A stretch of DNA of 64,000 nt, from NCBI RefSeq assembly GCF_013620825.1, contig NZ_NJIC01000040.1:142201-206200 (forward strand), given 5' to 3'. Of this stretch, positions 17,775 to 27,295 are shown piece after piece. The DNA comes from Rhodanobacter sp. PCA2. Its GTDB lineage: Bacteria > Pseudomonadota > Gammaproteobacteria > Xanthomonadales > Rhodanobacteraceae. The notes under the pieces are model-generated. The model did not search any database. It had not been told where the DNA came from and saw only the letters and a program-made list of their open reading frames with translations. Both the position numbers and the translations under genes were made by a program. Positions within the stretch are counted from its first letter, which is position 1. Every line of letters begins with the position of its first letter.

Positions 17775-17780
17775 ATTGTA
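17775..17780 (-). promoter_or_regulatory. Probable -10 element of trpE
   Basis: TACAAT on the minus strand, 34 bp before the preferred GTG start. The same hexamer type (TACAAT or TAGAAT) lies 10 to 34 bp ahead of purC, dinG and dinB in this window. No good -35 hexamer is evident. If used, transcription starts downstream of the ATG at 17776, excluding it as a start. Confidence 0.5.
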
Positions 17781-17910
17781 GAGGCAGCAGCAGCGAGAAC
17801 CGGAAATCGGTATCCGCAGTTTGCCTATGTACTCGGCCACGCCGCCACACCGCATGTACGGCATCGTACCGTAGCAGTTCGCCGGAAATCTTCAGCCCGG
17901 CATACCTCCG

Positions 17911-17942
17911 CGCTACCCCTGACACCCAGGTTCAGGGTAGCG
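17911..17942. repeat. Imperfect inverted repeat in trpE/peptidase intergenic region
   Basis: CGCTACCCCTGA (17911-17922) pairs with TTCAGGGTAGCG (17931-17942) with one bulged C. It lies in the 366-bp divergent intergenic region between trpE and the S9 peptidase. Its role is unknown; an operator or transcript hairpin is possible. I see no gene in 17741-18106. Confidence 0.4.
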
Positions 17943-18106
17943 GAACCAGCAATCGCCGTACCCATTCGGTTACCGCTACGAGGACCGAAGCGCTTCGCCA
18001 AATCTTGCCTGTCTCGCGGATTCTGCTACCTTCGTAAATTCCTGCATCACCTCATTCGCATGTTTCGCGCGGGGTGAAAGATCATGGGGACATAGGAGAT
18101 CAAGAC

Positions 18107-20134
18107 ATGTGGAGCATGCTCTACCGACCTTTCCTGGTCGGTGCGTTGACGGTGGCGCTGGTTCACAACCCGGCCAGCGCATCCGAAGCCATTTCTGTCG
18201 AAAATCTGGCGCGCCTGCCGGCGCTGCAATCGGTATCCATGAGCCCGGATGGCAAGCATCTCGTTGCTCTCATCCCTTCACCCAAGAACCCCGACGAAAC
18301 GGCCTTGGCCCTGTGGGATACGAATGCCTTGTCTTCCGGGCCCAAGGTGATCACGCCTTCCGGCGACTACATGAAGTTCATCGCCGCTTCGGCTCTGAAA
18401 GCAGGCAAGGTTCTTGCTGTCGGCCGCCAGGAATTCACCGGCGAACTCGCCGGTTGCGGCGAAGGCAATACCCTGGGGGCAACCCGGACCTTCATGACCA
18501 AGGTCTATCTGACAGAAGACGACCTGAAGAACTTCGACGAGGCCTTCGCCAGCAACACCCGCAAACTGGGCATCAGCAAGCAGACCCAAACCTGCTTCGA
18601 GCGGCTTGGTACGGCCTCGCTGGTCGATATGCTGCCTCTGGATCCAGACAAGGTGATCATTCGACAGTTGGACGAACTCAGCTTCGCGTCCGACTACTTC
18701 CTCTACAACCTGAAGACCAAGGACACGGAACTGCTGTTCCACGGTGGTGCACGCGCCACACCTGCCCTTTTCGACTCGCGCACGGGCAAGGTGCTGGCCA
18801 AGGAGGAAATCGTCCCGACTGGCGACGACTACGAACAACGGGTGCTGCTGTTGAACGACAAGACCGGGCAATTTGAACCGCAGGCTCCGTTGACTACCAA
18901 GCTTTCCGCCCGCTACTCGGTACACGTTGCCGGCATCGACGATGCCACCGGCAAGTATTACGTACTGACGGACCAGTTCGCAGACAAGGTCGAAGCACGC
19001 CTGTACGACCCGGCACAGCACCGTTATGACCCGGAACCCGCTGTCACCGACAAAAACTACTCGATTGGCGCGTTACTGTTCAGCACCAAGCGCAGCAATT
19101 TCAACCAAGTGGTGGGTTTCATCGTCGATGGTCCTAGCCGCGAGGCGGTCTATGTCGATCCGGCGCTCAAGTCCATCCAGGATGCCATCAAACACGCCTT
19201 TCCCGGCCGACATGTAAGTCTGACAAGCTATACCGACGACTTGTCCAAGGTCTTGTTCGTCACCGAGAACGCCAGCACGCCGCCGGCTTACCACCTGCTG
19301 CTGGACAAGAAGCAGATGGTGAATCTGGGCAGCGCCCTCCCTGAGATCGACAAGAATCTCGCCATCACCGAAAGCTGGATAACCTACAAGGCGCGCGACG
19401 GGCTCGAGATTCCTGCGATCCTGGATCTACCGATCGGTTGGAAGCAGGGGGATGCGCCGGCACCGGCGATTGTCCTCCCCCATGGCGGCCCTTGGGCACG
19501 CGACTACACGGGCTGGGATAGTGCGGGCTGGGTACCGCTGCTCATCTCACGCGGCTACGCGGTGCTTCGCCCTCAGTACCGGGGCTCTGCAGGGCTTGGG
19601 CGCAACTTGTGGCTTGCCGGCGACAAGGAGTGGGGCCTGAAAATGTCCGACGACAACGACGACGGTGCCGCCTGGTTGGTCGCACAAGGCATCGCGGCCA
19701 AGGATCGCATCGCTATCTTCGGCTACTCCTACGGCGGTTTCGCGGCGATCGCTGCCGACGTCCGTTCGCCTTCTCCGTTCAAATGCGCGATCGCCGGCGC
19801 CCCGGTGGCCAACCTGGGGCGGCTGGGCACATCCTGGAGTGACAACCGCCTGCAGCGCATCTTGCAGGGGCGGACGGTAAAAGGCATGGACCCCATGCAA
19901 AACACTGCAAAGGCCCATCTGCCCATCATGCTGTTCGGCGGTGATCGCGACGTGCGCGTGCCGCCGTTCCATCCGCGCGACTACTACAACGCCGTGAAGG
20001 ATCGAGTCCCCGCGCAGTACCACGTGATTGCGGACATGCCGCACAGCATGCCGTGGTACCCCCGCCAGCAACGGGAAACGCTAACGCTGATCGCAAACTA
20101 TCTCGACAAGGATTGCGGTATTGCCAAGCACTGA
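18107..20134 (+). CDS. Secreted S9-family prolyl oligopeptidase-like peptidase
   Basis: A 675-residue periplasmic serine peptidase of the S9 (DPP/acylaminoacyl peptidase) type. A signal peptide spans about residues 1-26 (ending ASA). A beta-propeller-like region runs to about residue 400, followed by an alpha/beta hydrolase domain. The triad is visible: nucleophile Ser in GYSYGG, Asp in GGDRDVRVP and His in DMPHSMPW. The oxyanion region is LPHGGPWARD. AGGAG (18094-18098) lies 8 bp before the ATG at 18107, which fixes the start; a GTG at 18074 lacks this. It is probably involved in peptide scavenging with the downstream TonB receptor, by proximity only. Confidence 0.88.
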   Translation: MWSMLYRPFLVGALTVALVHNPASASEAISVENLARLPALQSVSMSPDGKHLVALIPSPKNPDETALALWDTNALSSGPKVITPSGDYMKFIAASALKAGKVLAVGRQEFTGELAGCGEGNTLGATRTFMTKVYLTEDDLKNFDEAFASNTRKLGISKQTQTCFERLGTASLVDMLPLDPDKVIIRQLDELSFASDYFLYNLKTKDTELLFHGGARATPALFDSRTGKVLAKEEIVPTGDDYEQRVLLLNDKTGQFEPQAPLTTKLSARYSVHVAGIDDATGKYYVLTDQFADKVEARLYDPAQHRYDPEPAVTDKNYSIGALLFSTKRSNFNQVVGFIVDGPSREAVYVDPALKSIQDAIKHAFPGRHVSLTSYTDDLSKVLFVTENASTPPAYHLLLDKKQMVNLGSALPEIDKNLAITESWITYKARDGLEIPAILDLPIGWKQGDAPAPAIVLPHGGPWARDYTGWDSAGWVPLLISRGYAVLRPQYRGSAGLGRNLWLAGDKEWGLKMSDDNDDGAAWLVAQGIAAKDRIAIFGYSYGGFAAIAADVRSPSPFKCAIAGAPVANLGRLGTSWSDNRLQRILQGRTVKGMDPMQNTAKAHLPIMLFGGDRDVRVPPFHPRDYYNAVKDRVPAQYHVIADMPHSMPWYPRQQRETLTLIANYLDKDCGIAKH

Positions 20135-20144
20135 CTCCCAGCAA

Positions 20145-20175
20145 GCCCAGGGGACTTGGTCAAAGTCCTCTGGGC
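20145..20175 (+). terminator. Hairpin after the S9 peptidase gene
   Basis: A 13-bp stem (20145-20157 with 20163-20175, one wobble pair) starts 10 bp after the stop and has a 5-nt loop. There is no T-tract, so termination strength is uncertain. The rest of 20176-20724 contains no gene I can support. Confidence 0.45.
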
Positions 20176-20724
20176 ACGAAGGGGAGGGCGTGGACTGCAT
20201 CCGAACCTCTGCAGGGCACTCCCGTGATCGACGACCTCTGCTACGACCACGGCAATGTCATGCGGCGCCCTTGGCATCTACTGCGATACCCCGCAAATCC
20301 CCGAGATCGTCTTGCCCGCCCAGCCTTTCTGGCGGTGCGTGTGTACGCCATAGGGAGTAGTCAGCCCCCTTGATGATGCCTGCCACCGACAGCTCGGTAC
20401 GTACCTGGCGCAGCAGCGCATACAAGGCTACCCACTCGACACATCCGACCGAATGCGTGGGTCTGCGTTTCCGGCAACTGCGTTACTCATCAAGCCGCTT
20501 CCGGCTGATATCACCTGCACGCGGCTTGCCCCTGAGAGCAGCTTCCTCATTTTGAGGAGGTTCTGAACGAGCCCGAAGTGGTCCTCACTCAACGGGGCGT
20601 CGAACCGGGATGCAGCTCAGCGTGTTTCATCCGCTGCCGAAAGCTTGACCGTCTGCAGTTAACAATATCTTACGAATTCGATCACGCCGATTGCGCAAGT
20701 TATCACGCACGGTTACATTTGCTT

Positions 20725-20744
20725 AACCGCAACATAATGCGGTT
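20725..20744. promoter_or_regulatory. Inverted repeat upstream of TonB receptor gene
   Basis: AACCGCA (20725-20731), six bases, then TGCGGTT (20738-20744) form a perfect 7-bp dyad 45 bp before the receptor start. It overlaps a CATAAT hexamer that could be a -10 box. It could be an operator for the receptor gene; the regulator is unknown. Confidence 0.4.
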
Positions 20745-20789
20745 GCAGCATTTCTTTGAGCTTTGCACTCATAGGGGAGTGAATCCAGC

Positions 20790-23699
20790 ATGTCCAAGTT
20801 TGCCCATAAGGGGATCAGGCACCTACCTCTTGCCATGGCCGTTGTTGCCGCCCTGCAGGTCACGCCTGCTCTCGCCCAGGACCAATCGTCCAATGTCGCG
20901 CCCACCGGCCAAACCACTCAAGCCGCCGAGGCAGACAAATCGACGGACAAGAGTGCCGAGAAGGCCAAGAGCCTGGAAGCAGTCACCGTTACCGGCTCCC
21001 TGCTGAAGCGGCCAGAATATGAAACTACCTCACCGGTACAGGTCATCGAGGTAAAAAACAGCATCGCCGCAGGTCAGTTCGACACCGCCGACTTCCTGCA
21101 GACATCCTCCGCGGCCGCGGCCACTACCCAGATCAATGGCCAGTTTGGCGGTTACGTGATCGAAGGAGGCACGGGCGTGCAGACCGTCGACCTGCGCGGC
21201 TTGGGCGCCAACCGCACTTTGGTCCTCCTAGACGGCCAACGGCCTGGCCCGGCCGGAACGCGCGGCCAAGTCGGCGCCTTTGACCTCAACGTGATACCGC
21301 AGGTAGTGCTCTCGCGTATCGAGATCGTGAAGGACGGCTCTTCCTCCATCTACGGCTCCGATGCAGTTTCCGGCGTGGTCAATCTGATCACCAAAAAGAA
21401 CATCGATCGACCCCAGATCAACTTTGCCACCAGCATCACCGAGCACGGTGGTGGCAACCAATATTCACTTTCCTTTGGCGATGGTTGGAACCTCAACAAG
21501 GGAAGCGTGATCGTCGCCGCCCAGGTCGACCGACTGGAACCTCTGAAGGTGGGTGACCGCGACTTCCTGGCCTGCCCTCAGGATCGCGTGTGGGGCAAAA
21601 ACGGCGAACGTATCGACAGTGCGGATCGCTCAATTCTGGAAGGTACCAGCCTTGCCGGATGCAACAATTTGTACGCCAACACCATCATGTCGTACAGCAA
21701 CCCCAACATTCGCTATGTGCCGTCGAAAGATGGCAGCACCATCGGGCCGTTCCCGGGCTATCACCCCCGCCCCTACCCGTCCAAGAACTACGCCAATTCG
21801 CCCCAAGCATACTATGAGGACGTCAACAACTTTTCGTTCAACAACAGCAGCTACGCCATCAACAAGCGTGACCGTGCCAGCTTGTACGCTGCCAGCAATT
21901 TCAGCTTTGGCAGCGTGAACTGGAAAAACCAGTTCCTGTACAACCAACGCGAAACCAAGACTCATGGCTATCGCCAGTTTTTCCCGTACGTGTTCAATCC
22001 AGGCGACGGCAAAATCTATCGCCCGGTGATGCCGTATCTCAGCGACAGCAAGCAAACGGTCCGCTACCTGTATGGCAACACCAGCCTGGAAGGCCTGTTT
22101 GCCTCCACCGACAGTTGGTCGTGGCAGATCAATGCGGGCTACAGCCGCTCAAGCGGCGATTACCGCAGCAACGTGATTGTGCTGGACAAGACAGGCGACC
22201 TGCTCTATGTGGACACGCCGCCACCGGACTCGGTCAGCTATTTTGACCCAAGCATCCTCAGCGGCCAGAAAATGGGAGACCTGATCAATGCCGTAGGTGC
22301 CAACACCAAGGGCAACACGGTTTACACCCAGGCCACCGTCTCGGCCGTAGCCACCGGCAACCTGTTCACGTTGCCGGCAGGCGATGTCGCCGCCGCGTTC
22401 GGCGCGGAATACCGCCACTACGCGATCAACGACCAACCCGACGAACTCTCCAAGAGTGGCGGCTTGTGGGGTCAAAGCTCGGCCAATGTCACCAAGGGCA
22501 CGGATAACGTCAAGGAGATCTTTAGCGAGATCGATGTGCCGCTGCTGAAAGGCATCACCGGTATCGAGTCCCTCACAGCCAATGTCTCAGGTCGCTTGTT
22601 CGAATATGGCTCGGTCAAGGGCAGGGACAACGTGTGGAAGGCCGGTCTGAACTGGCAGATCACCCCCACCTTCCGCATGCGCAGCACCCTGGGCACATCC
22701 TTCCGTGCTCCGGGTCTGTACGAACTGTATCTGGGCGATCAGACAGGCTTCAACGACCAAGCTTCGGTGGATCCTTGCTACAACTGGGGCGATAGCACCA
22801 ACGATCGCATTCGCAAGAACTGCGCCGCAGCCGGCATCCCGGACAATTACGTTGCCCCCGGTGGTGCGTCAGCCACGATCCACTCCGGTGGCGGCAAGGG
22901 CTATCTGAAGCCTGAGACGTCGCGCGCCAAGACCCTGGGTTTCGTCTGGACGCCCACCTTTGCCAACCTCAATGTCGCAGTCGATTACTTCGACTACTTG
23001 GTCAAGGGCGAAATCACCGACCTGAGCGCAGCCGACATCCTTGCCGGATGCTACGCGTCGACGGTATACCCGAACAGGTTCTGCGACATGTTCACGCGCA
23101 ACCCCGGCAATGCGCCCGCCAACGCGTTCAACATCGTCGACGTGTATAGCGTCTACACGAACATCAACCGGCAGCGTACCCGCGGCTACGACCTCCAAGT
23201 GAACTACGACAAGGACCTGTCCATCGGCAAGTTGTCCGCCGACCTGCAGGTGACCTACACGCTTGAGGATACCTATCAGCTGTTCGACTCCGCTGAAGCC
23301 AGCGGCTTTAGCACGTCGAATCAAGTGGGCTACATCGGTCGTCCCAGGACGGTAGGTATCGCGAACCTGGGCTTCAAGCGTGGCGACTGGACCTACAACT
23401 GGCAAGGTCAGTACGTCAGCACCACCAAGAACCGCGATCTGAACCCCGTCTACACCTATCTTGGCTACGCGGGGGCGGTGCGAGACATCAAGGCAGGTTG
23501 GCAGCTCCGCCACAGCGTCTCTGCCACTTGGGAGCGCGGCAGTTGGAGTTTGATGTTCGGTATTCGCAACCTGTTCGACAAGGCACCGGATTTGATCTCG
23601 TCCAGTGCAGGCACCAGGGTTGGCAATACCCCACTGTATGCCTCGCAGTACGACTGGTATGGCCGCACATTCTTCGGTCGCATGAACTACAAGTTCTGA
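20790..23699 (+). CDS. TonB-dependent outer-membrane receptor
   Basis: A 969-residue active transporter of the outer membrane. It has a signal peptide (cleavage after ALA, about residue 29) and a TonB-box-like EAVTVTGS near residue 66. A plug domain contains VDLRGLGANRTLVLLDGQRP and EIVKDGSSSIYGSDAVSGVVN. A long beta-barrel ends in the terminal Phe of RMNYKF, as needed for barrel assembly. This resembles the large xanthomonad oligosaccharide/peptide receptor class; the ligand cannot be told from sequence. GGGGAG lies upstream of the ATG. A strong terminator follows. Confidence 0.93.
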   Translation: MSKFAHKGIRHLPLAMAVVAALQVTPALAQDQSSNVAPTGQTTQAAEADKSTDKSAEKAKSLEAVTVTGSLLKRPEYETTSPVQVIEVKNSIAAGQFDTADFLQTSSAAAATTQINGQFGGYVIEGGTGVQTVDLRGLGANRTLVLLDGQRPGPAGTRGQVGAFDLNVIPQVVLSRIEIVKDGSSSIYGSDAVSGVVNLITKKNIDRPQINFATSITEHGGGNQYSLSFGDGWNLNKGSVIVAAQVDRLEPLKVGDRDFLACPQDRVWGKNGERIDSADRSILEGTSLAGCNNLYANTIMSYSNPNIRYVPSKDGSTIGPFPGYHPRPYPSKNYANSPQAYYEDVNNFSFNNSSYAINKRDRASLYAASNFSFGSVNWKNQFLYNQRETKTHGYRQFFPYVFNPGDGKIYRPVMPYLSDSKQTVRYLYGNTSLEGLFASTDSWSWQINAGYSRSSGDYRSNVIVLDKTGDLLYVDTPPPDSVSYFDPSILSGQKMGDLINAVGANTKGNTVYTQATVSAVATGNLFTLPAGDVAAAFGAEYRHYAINDQPDELSKSGGLWGQSSANVTKGTDNVKEIFSEIDVPLLKGITGIESLTANVSGRLFEYGSVKGRDNVWKAGLNWQITPTFRMRSTLGTSFRAPGLYELYLGDQTGFNDQASVDPCYNWGDSTNDRIRKNCAAAGIPDNYVAPGGASATIHSGGGKGYLKPETSRAKTLGFVWTPTFANLNVAVDYFDYLVKGEITDLSAADILAGCYASTVYPNRFCDMFTRNPGNAPANAFNIVDVYSVYTNINRQRTRGYDLQVNYDKDLSIGKLSADLQVTYTLEDTYQLFDSAEASGFSTSNQVGYIGRPRTVGIANLGFKRGDWTYNWQGQYVSTTKNRDLNPVYTYLGYAGAVRDIKAGWQLRHSVSATWERGSWSLMFGIRNLFDKAPDLISSSAGTRVGNTPLYASQYDWYGRTFFGRMNYKF

Positions 23700-23725
23700 C
23701 GACAAGAGAGATTGCGAAACCCGAA

Positions 23726-23757
23726 GGGGCGACACCACGTCGCCCCTTTTCTTTTTT
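23726..23757 (+). terminator. Rho-independent terminator of TonB receptor
   Basis: Perfect stem GGGGCGAC (23726-23733) and GTCGCCCC (23739-23746), 5-nt loop, followed by TTTTCTTTTTT. It lies 27 bp after the stop codon. Confidence 0.88.
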
Positions 23758-23819
23758 GGCTTTCATCAATCGCGGCAAGCCTCATCCCAAGAACTGTGCT
23801 TTCGGGAGCAAAGGACAAC

Positions 23820-25832
23820 TCAGAGCCGTTGCCGCGGCATGCCGTGCAGGCTCAGGCTGAACGCCACGCCGCTGCCGTCGTCCAGGTTGCGCGCGCTGGC
23901 GATGCCGCCATGGCGCTCGGCCACCAGCCGCACCACGTACAGGCCCAGGCCCAGGTGTGGCGCATCGCCGGGCGTGGCCTTGTCGCGCAGGCTCACCAGC
24001 GAGTCGAACAGCCGGCCCTGCATCGCCGCGGGCAGCGGTGGCCCCTGGTTGGCCAGCTCGATCTCGGCGTCGCCGTCGACGGCGCGCAGGCTGAGCCGCA
24101 GCCAGCCGTCGTGTGGCGTGAACGAAAGCGCGTTGTCGAACAGCTTGTCCAGCGCCTGCGCGATCGGTTCGGGCGCGCAGTGCAGGTGCAGCGGCGTGTC
24201 GGGCAGCACGCAATCCAGCCGCCGCGCACCGGCCAGCGGGCGATAGGCCTCGGCGCAACCGCGCACCACTTCGCGCAGGTCCACGTCCTCCGGTTCGGCG
24301 GCGGCGATGGCGCGCTCCATGCGGCTGGCCTCGCTCATCGCGCGCACCAGCGCGCCCAGCCGCGCCACGCCGTCGCGGGCACGGTCCAGGTAGGGCTGGG
24401 CGTCCGGCGACAGCTCGGCGTGTTCGAGGTTGTCCAGCGAGGACTTCACGATCGCCAGCGGCGTGTTCAGCTCGTGCGAGAGCTTGGACGCCAGCGTGCG
24501 CAGGTAGTCGGTGTAACCGCCCACCGCCTCGAACAGGCGCTCGAAGCTGCGCGCGAGGTCGCCGATCTCGTCCGGCGCGTCGGTCATCGGGAAGCGGCCG
24601 CGCTCGAACAGGCCGTCCAGACGTCCGTCCGACAGCTGCGCGCGCTCGGCCGCGTTGCGCAGACGGCCGAGACGCAGGCTCAGGCGCGTGGCGAACAGCA
24701 GCAGGATCGCGCCGGCCACCAGCAGCACGCCGAAACTGGTGAGCAGCAGGCCGAGCAGGGCGCGGTTGGCCAGCAACGGCACCGCACGGCTGGCCTGCTC
24801 CAGCAGCAACACACCGGCCGCCTTGCCCTCGCGCTCGATCGGCACCGCGGCCGAGAGCACCACGCTGCCGCGCTCCTCGCCGCTGCGCCACACGCTCACC
24901 GGCTGGCCGCCACGGGCGCGCAATACCTCGGGCGTGTCGAGCCGCGGCACGTCCTGCGCCCACAGGTTCGCATCCTCCAGCCGCGTGGCCAGCAGCGAAC
25001 GGTAGACCAGCGAAGCGAACCAGCCGGGCTGGCCGTGCGTGCCAGGCGCGCTGTCCAGCCTGCCGCTGCGGGCCAGCAGCCAGCCTTGCGGGGACAGCAC
25101 GCGCGCCTGCACGCGGTCCGGCGCGAGGCTGGCCAGCTCGGCGGAAAGCGCGGGTGAATAGTCCAGCAACGGCCGCGTTTCCGCCTCCATGCGGTCGCCC
25201 CCAGCCTCGGCGACGTAGGCGCCAATCCCCAGCGTCTGCAGCTGCAGGCTGGGCGACAGGCGCAGCTCGACGCGAAAACCGCTGCCGTCCTCCTGCCATT
25301 GCGCGGGCAATTCCGCGGGCAGGCCGGCCACCGGCGGCCCCAGCGCCTTGGCGACTACCGCGCCGGGTGCGTCGCTTTCCAGCAGGTAGCGCTGCTGGCC
25401 GGCCGCGTTGCCGAGCACGAGGTTGAGGTGGTCGGCCGCCAGCGCGTTGACGCCATCCATCCCGTCGGCGCGCGTGCGCCGGGTATCGCGCACCTCGGCA
25501 TACAGGTACAGCCCGTTTGCGTCGCCAGCGAGCAGCAGCTTGCCGCGCGCGCCGAACGGCTGGCTCCACGGCGTCAGCGGCGCCCAGTCGTCGCCATAGC
25601 CGTCCACGGTGATCGGATTGATGGCCCGCTCGACGTACCAGGCCGCATCGCCCTGCGGCAACGCGGCGTGCGTCACCACCAGGCTGCGTGCGACCGCGCG
25701 CGCCGAGGCGATCAGCGCCTGCGCCTGCCCTTCGCGCAGCAGCGCCTCCATCTGCCGCACGTACAGCCAGCCGGCCACCGGCAGCGCCAGCGTGCACAGC
25801 GCGACCAGCAGCAGCTTGTGGCGCAGGGTCAT
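23820..25832 (-). CDS. pdsS: PdsS-type sensor histidine kinase
   Basis: A 670-residue membrane kinase. It has an N-terminal helix (LLLVALCTLALPVAGWLYV), a large periplasmic sensor region to about residue 355, a second helix, a HAMP segment, the H-box LSHELNTPLAIVKSSL and N/G-box elements (DNALSFTP, GLGLYVV). The opening VRQMEALLREGQAQALI and the partner regulator match what I know of the proteobacterial dedicated sortase system kinase. No sortase or LPXTG-like substrate is in the window. The ATG at 25832 follows the preceding gene by 7 bp; longer in-frame starts lie inside that gene. Third gene of the operon. Confidence 0.82.
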   Translation of the reverse strand: MTLRHKLLLVALCTLALPVAGWLYVRQMEALLREGQAQALIASARAVARSLVVTHAALPQGDAAWYVERAINPITVDGYGDDWAPLTPWSQPFGARGKLLLAGDANGLYLYAEVRDTRRTRADGMDGVNALAADHLNLVLGNAAGQQRYLLESDAPGAVVAKALGPPVAGLPAELPAQWQEDGSGFRVELRLSPSLQLQTLGIGAYVAEAGGDRMEAETRPLLDYSPALSAELASLAPDRVQARVLSPQGWLLARSGRLDSAPGTHGQPGWFASLVYRSLLATRLEDANLWAQDVPRLDTPEVLRARGGQPVSVWRSGEERGSVVLSAAVPIEREGKAAGVLLLEQASRAVPLLANRALLGLLLTSFGVLLVAGAILLLFATRLSLRLGRLRNAAERAQLSDGRLDGLFERGRFPMTDAPDEIGDLARSFERLFEAVGGYTDYLRTLASKLSHELNTPLAIVKSSLDNLEHAELSPDAQPYLDRARDGVARLGALVRAMSEASRMERAIAAAEPEDVDLREVVRGCAEAYRPLAGARRLDCVLPDTPLHLHCAPEPIAQALDKLFDNALSFTPHDGWLRLSLRAVDGDAEIELANQGPPLPAAMQGRLFDSLVSLRDKATPGDAPHLGLGLYVVRLVAERHGGIASARNLDDGSGVAFSLSLHGMPRQRL

Positions 25833-25839
25833 CGCGTCG

Positions 25840-26436
25840 TCAGGGTTTCTTGGGGACGGGCGGCGCGACGTAGTGCAGGTAGCGCGCGCCCGTTGCCACC
25901 TGCATGAAGGCATCGAGCAACGGACGCCGCGTGGCGTCGGCGTCGGCGAAACTCATCGACCAGCTCAGGCGGATGCCGCTCGCTTCGCCCGGATCGCAGA
26001 AGACCACGGCATCGTCGATGCGGTCGCCGCCTTCGTACACGATGCCACGGCACGGCATGTGCGGATTGCGGATCGCGATGTCGGTGGCTTTCGCGGCCGC
26101 GTCGCGTTCGAGGTAGCGCTTGCGGTCCGCGGCCACTTCGTCGTCCAGCGTGGCGAGCTTGCGCGGCCACACGTTGAGCACCATCACGCGCTCCGGCTTG
26201 CCGGTCCATTCGCCCTGGTACAGCACGGCATCGACGCCGATGGCCTTCGCGTACATGCAGCAGTCGCGCGTCCAGCCCACCGGGCTCGCCACCGCGACCG
26301 CCCAGGCCGGCGCGCTGCCGTCGCGCACGCCGTGGGCCAGCACGTCGTCGTTCCTGGCGGCAGCCAGCGCGATCGCCGCGCAGGACAGCAGCAGGAGCAA
26401 CGCCGGCAGCGCCCGCGCCGCCGCGCCCAGCCTCAC
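25840..26436 (-). CDS. Unknown secreted protein between pdsR and pdsS
   Basis: A 198-residue protein starting at a GTG that overlaps the pdsR stop (GTGA). It has a signal peptide (LPALLLLLSCAAIALAAA) and a mature part with paired cysteines in DCCMYAK and single cysteines in MPCRG and FCDPG. I do not recognise the family. Tight coupling to both two-component genes suggests it is either an accessory periplasmic sensor or a target of the pair. Stop-to-start spacing to pdsS is 7 bp. Function unassigned. Confidence 0.75.
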   Translation of the reverse strand: MRLGAAARALPALLLLLSCAAIALAAARNDDVLAHGVRDGSAPAWAVAVASPVGWTRDCCMYAKAIGVDAVLYQGEWTGKPERVMVLNVWPRKLATLDDEVAADRKRYLERDAAAKATDIAIRNPHMPCRGIVYEGGDRIDDAVVFCDPGEASGIRLSWSMSFADADATRRPLLDAFMQVATGARYLHYVAPPVPKKP

Positions 26437-27122
26437 GGCTTCCACCGGTAACCCACGCCGTGCACCGTCTCGATGGCGTCGAATTCCGGCGCCACCGCGA
26501 TGAACTTCTTGCGGATGCGCTTGATGTGCGAGGTGATGGTGGCGTCGTCCACCACCAGTTCCGCCTCGCGCATCAGCTGGTCGCGGTTCTTCACGTGGCC
26601 AGGGAAGCGGATCAGCGTGTGCACCATCCAGAACTCGGTCACGGTGAGCGGCACCTCGGCCCCGTTCCAGGTGATGCGCATGCGCTCGGATTCCATCTTC
26701 AGCGGGCCGTGCTCGATCACCGTCTCGCTGGCCGCCGGCGCCTTCAGCGACTCGATGCGGCGGAACAGCGCGGCGATGCGCGCGGCGAGCTGGTGCAGGC
26801 TGGTGTCCTTGCTGAGGTAATCGTCGGCGCCCAGGCGCAGGCCGGAGATCACGTCGAAATCCGAATCGCGCGCGGTGAGGAAGATGATCGGCAGCGTGGC
26901 CGACTTTGCGCGCAGCTCGCGGCACAGGTCGAAGCCGCCTTCCGGCTCGTCGCCGAGGCCGATGTCGATGATCACCAGCTCGGGCAGCTTGATCGCGAAC
27001 GCGTTCGACGCCTCCTGCCGCGAGCCGTAGCCCCGGGTGTCGTAGCCGAAGCGGTTGAGCGCCTCGACGTAGTTGGCGCGGATCAACGGTTCGTCTTCGA
27101 CGATGGCAATGCTGCGGCCCAT
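26433..27122 (-). CDS. pdsR: PdsR-type response regulator
   Basis: A 229-residue OmpR-family regulator. The receiver has the acidic pair Asp10-Glu11, phosphoacceptor Asp53 in IIDIGLGDE, and the unusually conserved GGFDLCRELR and LPIIFLTARDSDFDV stretches. The winged-helix output domain includes LTVTEFWMVHTLI, VVDDATITSHIKRIRKKF and ETVHGVGYRW. These blocks match the proteobacterial dedicated sortase system regulator family as I recall it. It is first in the operon and cognate to the kinase two genes on. AGGGAG precedes the ATG. Confidence 0.86.
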   Translation of the reverse strand: MGRSIAIVEDEPLIRANYVEALNRFGYDTRGYGSRQEASNAFAIKLPELVIIDIGLGDEPEGGFDLCRELRAKSATLPIIFLTARDSDFDVISGLRLGADDYLSKDTSLHQLAARIAALFRRIESLKAPAASETVIEHGPLKMESERMRITWNGAEVPLTVTEFWMVHTLIRFPGHVKNRDQLMREAELVVDDATITSHIKRIRKKFIAVAPEFDAIETVHGVGYRWKP

Positions 27123-27295
27123 GGGCGGCTCCCTGTAGCGATGGGGCGCAGCGTGCTATGCGCGCGCCATCGGCGCAAGCCGCGCGCCGCCGTTGCCCGC
27201 GTTTTGCCACAAACCAGCGGCATGTGGCCCGCACACTGCCGCCCGCGTGGCCGCGGCGGGAGGTGAGATGCACCCAACGCCCGAGGAATCTCCCC

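Noticed and set aside
16199..18037. Plus-strand open frame of about 600 codons opposite trpE
   Set aside because: Antisense shadow of a conserved gene in GC-rich DNA; translation is Arg/His/Ala-rich with no domain.
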